Below, one piece after another: positions 61,103 to 64,000 of a DNA stretch of 64,000 nucleotides. The first letter of the stretch is position 1. Each line of letters begins with the position of its first letter. The DNA lies in assembly GCF_000828055.2 (NCBI RefSeq), contig NZ_CP010523.2:4650001-4714000 (forward strand), given 5' to 3'. Origin of the DNA: Klebsiella variicola (lineage in GTDB: Bacteria > Pseudomonadota > Gammaproteobacteria > Enterobacterales > Enterobacteriaceae). Made by a program: the position numbers and the translations under genes. The notes under the pieces are model-generated. The model ran no database searches and had not been told where the DNA came from. It saw only the letters and a list, made by a program, of their open reading frames with translations.

Positions 61103-61126
61103 AAAGCATAACATACTTCCCGGCGA

Positions 61127-63064
61127 TCAGTAACGCTGCCGCCACTCCGCATCGCTGAAGAGCTTATCCTGCTGCCCCATAAAGTAGCGATAGTAGGCGT
61201 CATAGGAGAGGACATTCTTCACGTAGCCGCGGGTTTCCGAGAACGGAATACTCTCGATAAACGCCACCGCATCGATCCGTCCGGCGCTGTTCCCCTGCCA
61301 GGTACGAACCCGGCCCGGCCCGGCGTTATAGGCCGCCGAGGCATAGATACGGTTATTGCCGAACTGCTGGTAGACATACTGCAGATAGCTGGTGCCGATG
61401 TTGATGTTGGTTTCCGGATCCAACAGCTGCGACGGGCCGCTGTAGCCGGGAATGCTGAACATGCTGACGGTATGCGTCGCGGTGCCCGGCATAATCTGCA
61501 TCAGTCCGCTGGCGCCAACCGGCGAGCGCACTTTCGGGTTCCAGGCACTCTCCTGGCGGGCAATCGCCATCGCATAGCTCTGCGGGATATCTTTGCCACT
61601 GATGTAACGCGCGAACAGATCGTTATACGCCAGCGGGAAGCGCTCCTCCAGCTGATCCCACAGTTTGCCGGCGATCGTCGCCTGCACGCTCAGATCCCAC
61701 CAGTGCTGATCAAAAGCGTAACGCGCCAGCTGCGCCTGCTGGGATTTGGTTCGGCTGGTGACGAGGTTCGCCCATTCTGTGCGCGCGGTGTTATCCATAT
61801 TCCAGTACATCAGCTCGCGTACCCGCGCCATCTCCGGACCGGAAGCCAGCGCCGGATCGATCGTTCCCGAGGCTTTATCGATGCGGAAGGTATACTCCTC
61901 GCCAAGTCGCTGCGCAGCGACCATCGGATAGAAGCCTCGCTGTTGCATCAACGAGCGAAGGATCGCCTGCGCCTCCTCGTCCCTACCGCGCTCCAGCAGC
62001 AGATCCGCTTGCCAGTAGCGCCATTCGTCTTTCTCTTTCGCCTCCATCGGCAGGCGCGCCAGCCAGGTGTTCAGACCATGGCGATCGCCCGTCCCCAGCG
62101 CCATCCGCACGCGCCGCTCCACCAGCGGCGTGGACTGTGAGCGCATGATCGCGTCATCGCGCCAGATAGCCTGCTCTTCGGTTACATCGGTACCCATCAG
62201 GCGCCAGGCGACAATATCACGTAGCTCCTGAGTCTGATCCTCATTGAGCTGCTGAGCCTGCACCAGCGAAGGGATCATCAGGCGGGCATTTTCCACATCC
62301 TGACGGGCGACGCTGGCGAAGGCGACGGCGGCCATCTGGCGGGTAAAGTCCGTCGCCCCGGTGGTGCGGGCAAAGGTCAGAACGCTGTTTGGATCGTTAG
62401 CCAGGGCGACGACGGCGGAAGCGATGCTCTGATAGTTGCCGGGCATTTGCTGAGCCAGCGATTTGACCAGCCCGATATTGCCGGCCTTCATCGCCAGGCG
62501 GATCCGTTCGAGATAGGCCAGCGGATCCTGCTGTCCGGAGTCGCGCCAGGCGCTGAACAGCGGCTCACAGGCGCCAGGCTGGTTCTTGCCCGTCAGCCAC
62601 AGGTCTTTCGCCCCGCTCCAGGCTTCCTGCGACTGCCCCACGCTCAGCTTGGCGTAGTAATAGTTGCACTGTGCCTCGGTGCTGGTCGGCTTATCGGGAC
62701 TAAACGCCAGTAGGCCGCGCCAGTCGCTGCGCCGGGCCAGCTCATTCACGAAGCGCGAACGTAATGAACGCGCCGGGGGCAGCGTCGGATTGGCGTCAAT
62801 AAAGTTTTTCACCACCAGTGCCGGCTGGTTCATCAGATCGTCGGTGATCTGCCGGTACTGCAAATAGGGGTACAGGGGATAGGTGCTTAACGTGGGCATC
62901 AGCTGGTCGACTACATCCATCTGCCGGTTATCCCACGCCTGCTTAATTTGTGCGTAGCGGTTGCGCTGTTCATCCAGTGAATCCGCATGCGCCAGCTGAC
63001 TCAACGTCAACAGACCAACGCTGGCAGCCAAAAGACGCCACGCCATTTTTTTGGCTTTTTCCAC
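61127..63064 (-). CDS. slt: soluble lytic transglycosylase, GTG start
   Basis: Slt70 cleaves peptidoglycan glycan strands to 1,6-anhydromuropeptides in the periplasm. The 645-residue protein has a signal peptide ([20 protein letters not shown], cleaved after AHA), a long helical U-domain and linker of superhelical repeats, and a C-terminal lysozyme-like domain with catalytic Glu in [13 protein letters not shown] and [11 protein letters not shown], then [12 protein letters not shown] use the GTG at 63064 after GAGGAAG, matching the E. coli length; a longer in-frame start at 63088 adds eight residues. Confidence 0.97.
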   Translation of the reverse strand: MEKAKKMAWRLLAASVGLLTLSQLAHADSLDEQRNRYAQIKQAWDNRQMDVVDQLMPTLSTYPLYPYLQYRQITDDLMNQPALVVKNFIDANPTLPPARSLRSRFVNELARRSDWRGLLAFSPDKPTSTEAQCNYYYAKLSVGQSQEAWSGAKDLWLTGKNQPGACEPLFSAWRDSGQQDPLAYLERIRLAMKAGNIGLVKSLAQQMPGNYQSIASAVVALANDPNSVLTFARTTGATDFTRQMAAVAFASVARQDVENARLMIPSLVQAQQLNEDQTQELRDIVAWRLMGTDVTEEQAIWRDDAIMRSQSTPLVERRVRMALGTGDRHGLNTWLARLPMEAKEKDEWRYWQADLLLERGRDEEAQAILRSLMQQRGFYPMVAAQRLGEEYTFRIDKASGTIDPALASGPEMARVRELMYWNMDNTARTEWANLVTSRTKSQQAQLARYAFDQHWWDLSVQATIAGKLWDQLEERFPLAYNDLFARYISGKDIPQSYAMAIARQESAWNPKVRSPVGASGLMQIMPGTATHTVSMFSIPGYSGPSQLLDPETNINIGTSYLQYVYQQFGNNRIYASAAYNAGPGRVRTWQGNSAGRIDAVAFIESIPFSETRGYVKNVLSYDAYYRYFMGQQDKLFSDAEWRQRY

Positions 63065-63292
63065 AAGCTCTTCCTCTTTCCGGTGCATTTTCGCAGCATC
63101 GTGCCGCTTAAAAGCCCCCGCCGGTTCGGCAGGCAGCTTTACTTATGCTAATCAGACAACGCTAAACGCGCCATGTCCTGGACATTTTTTTACGCTTCTG
63201 TGAATCCTGTCGCCTCGCTGGGATTAGCGCGCGAAAAAGGCTACACTTCGGCTTTGAACTATCTATCAAAATAGAAAGAGGCGAAGTCCAAC

Positions 63293-64000
63293 GTGGCTCA
63301 ATTCGTTTATACCATGCATCGTGTCGGCAAAGTGGTTCCGCCGAAACGTCATATTTTGAAAAATATCTCCCTCAGCTTCTTCCCTGGCGCGAAAATCGGT
63401 GTGCTCGGTCTGAACGGCGCCGGTAAGTCTACCCTGCTGCGCATCATGGCCGGTATCGACACCGAGATCGAAGGTGAAGCGCGTCCGCAGCCTGGCATCA
63501 AAATCGGCTACCTGCCGCAGGAGCCGCAGCTCAACCCGGAGCACACCGTGCGCGAGTCCGTTGAAGAAGCGGTCGCCGAAGTGGTTAACGCGCTGAAGGG
63601 TCTGGACGAAGTGTATGCCAAATACGCTGAGCCGGATGCGGACTTCGATAAGCTTGCCGCCCAGCAAGGCAAGTTCGAAGAGATTATCCAGGCGCACGAC
63701 GGCCACAACCTGAACGTGCAGCTGGAGCGCGCGGCCGATGCCCTGCGCCTGCCGGACTGGGATGCGAAAATCGCGAATCTTTCCGGTGGTGAACGCCGCC
63801 GCGTCGCGCTGTGCCGCCTGCTACTGGAAAAACCAGATATGCTGCTGCTCGACGAACCGACCAACCACCTGGACGCCGAGTCCGTCGCCTGGCTGGAACG
63901 CTTCCTGCACGATTTCGAAGGCACCGTGGTGGCGATTACCCACGACCGTTACTTCCTCGACAACGTCGCCGGCTGGATCCTCGAACTTGACCGCGGCGAA
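63293..64000 (+). CDS. ettA: energy-dependent translational throttle protein EttA, 3' end cut, GTG start
   Basis: EttA is an ABC-F ATPase that gates ribosomal elongation according to ATP/ADP. The 236 codons visible carry the first ABC domain: Walker [10 protein letters not shown] near 40-48, an arm region rich in acidic residues, the signature [15 protein letters not shown] near 160-174, and Walker [13 protein letters not shown] near 182-193, then [15 protein letters not shown]. The second ABC domain lies beyond the window. The start codon is GTG ([14 protein letters not shown]), with GAGG upstream. It diverges from slt. Confidence 0.97.
   Translation, partial: MAQFVYTMHRVGKVVPPKRHILKNISLSFFPGAKIGVLGLNGAGKSTLLRIMAGIDTEIEGEARPQPGIKIGYLPQEPQLNPEHTVRESVEEAVAEVVNALKGLDEVYAKYAEPDADFDKLAAQQGKFEEIIQAHDGHNLNVQLERAADALRLPDWDAKIANLSGGERRRVALCRLLLEKPDMLLLDEPTNHLDAESVAWLERFLHDFEGTVVAITHDRYFLDNVAGWILELDRGE

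Overview
The window is chromosomal DNA of a Klebsiella-type enterobacterium, most likely the K. pneumoniae complex. Two things support this. The backbone follows the E. coli thr-region gene order almost gene for gene. Between dapB and rihC lies the complete Na+-dependent citrate fermentation cluster (citCDEFG diverging from citS-oadGAB-citAB) typical of Klebsiella. I see no phage, insertion sequence, tRNA, rRNA, CRISPR array or plasmid feature. Both edges cut genes: an MFS transporter on the left and ettA on the right.

Layout. 1-5.3 kb: a gluconate/ketogluconate-type sugar-acid locus with an MFS permease, a D-2-hydroxyacid dehydrogenase, an IdnR/GntR-like repressor, and a forward idnO-idnK-YhcH operon; two good CRP sites are visible. 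5.3-11.4 kb: a YgdI/YgdR-type lipoprotein, carAB with ArgR boxes, and dapB. 11.6-23.9 kb: citrate fermentation. Citrate enters with Na+ (CitS), is cleaved by citrate lyase (CitDEF, matured by CitG and CitC), and oxaloacetate is decarboxylated by the Na+ pump OadGAB. CitA/CitB sense citrate and activate both divergent operons. 23.9-25.9 kb: a small accessory patch (stand-alone alanyl-tRNA editing protein, LysR regulator, DUF805 membrane protein). 25.9-33.3 kb: rihC-ispH-fkpB-lspA-ileS-ribF and divergent rpsT.

33.4-47.0 kb: nhaAR, dnaKJ with two sigma-32 promoters, yaaI, yaaW, satP, an extra MHS-family transporter absent from the E. coli order as I recall it, mog, talB, yaaJ, yaaA and the acidic/histidine-rich periplasmic protein YaaX. 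47.2-52.0 kb: thrLABC with its leader peptide and attenuator. 52.2-64 kb: lasT, yjjY (antisense inside the arcA leader), arcA, creABCD, rob, gpmB, yjjX, trpR with its operator, slt and the start of ettA.

I did not find a convincing new multi-gene system. The items most worth a second look are RNA-level or regulatory: a nested inverted repeat between citS and oadG; a perfect hairpin plus GGA motifs between nhaA and nhaR; the yjjY/arcA antisense overlap; a CreB tag embedded in the end of creC; rihC starting directly after the ispH terminator; and the small sugar-acid regulon at the left edge. Gene names rest on recognising protein sequences and gene order from memory, with no database search.
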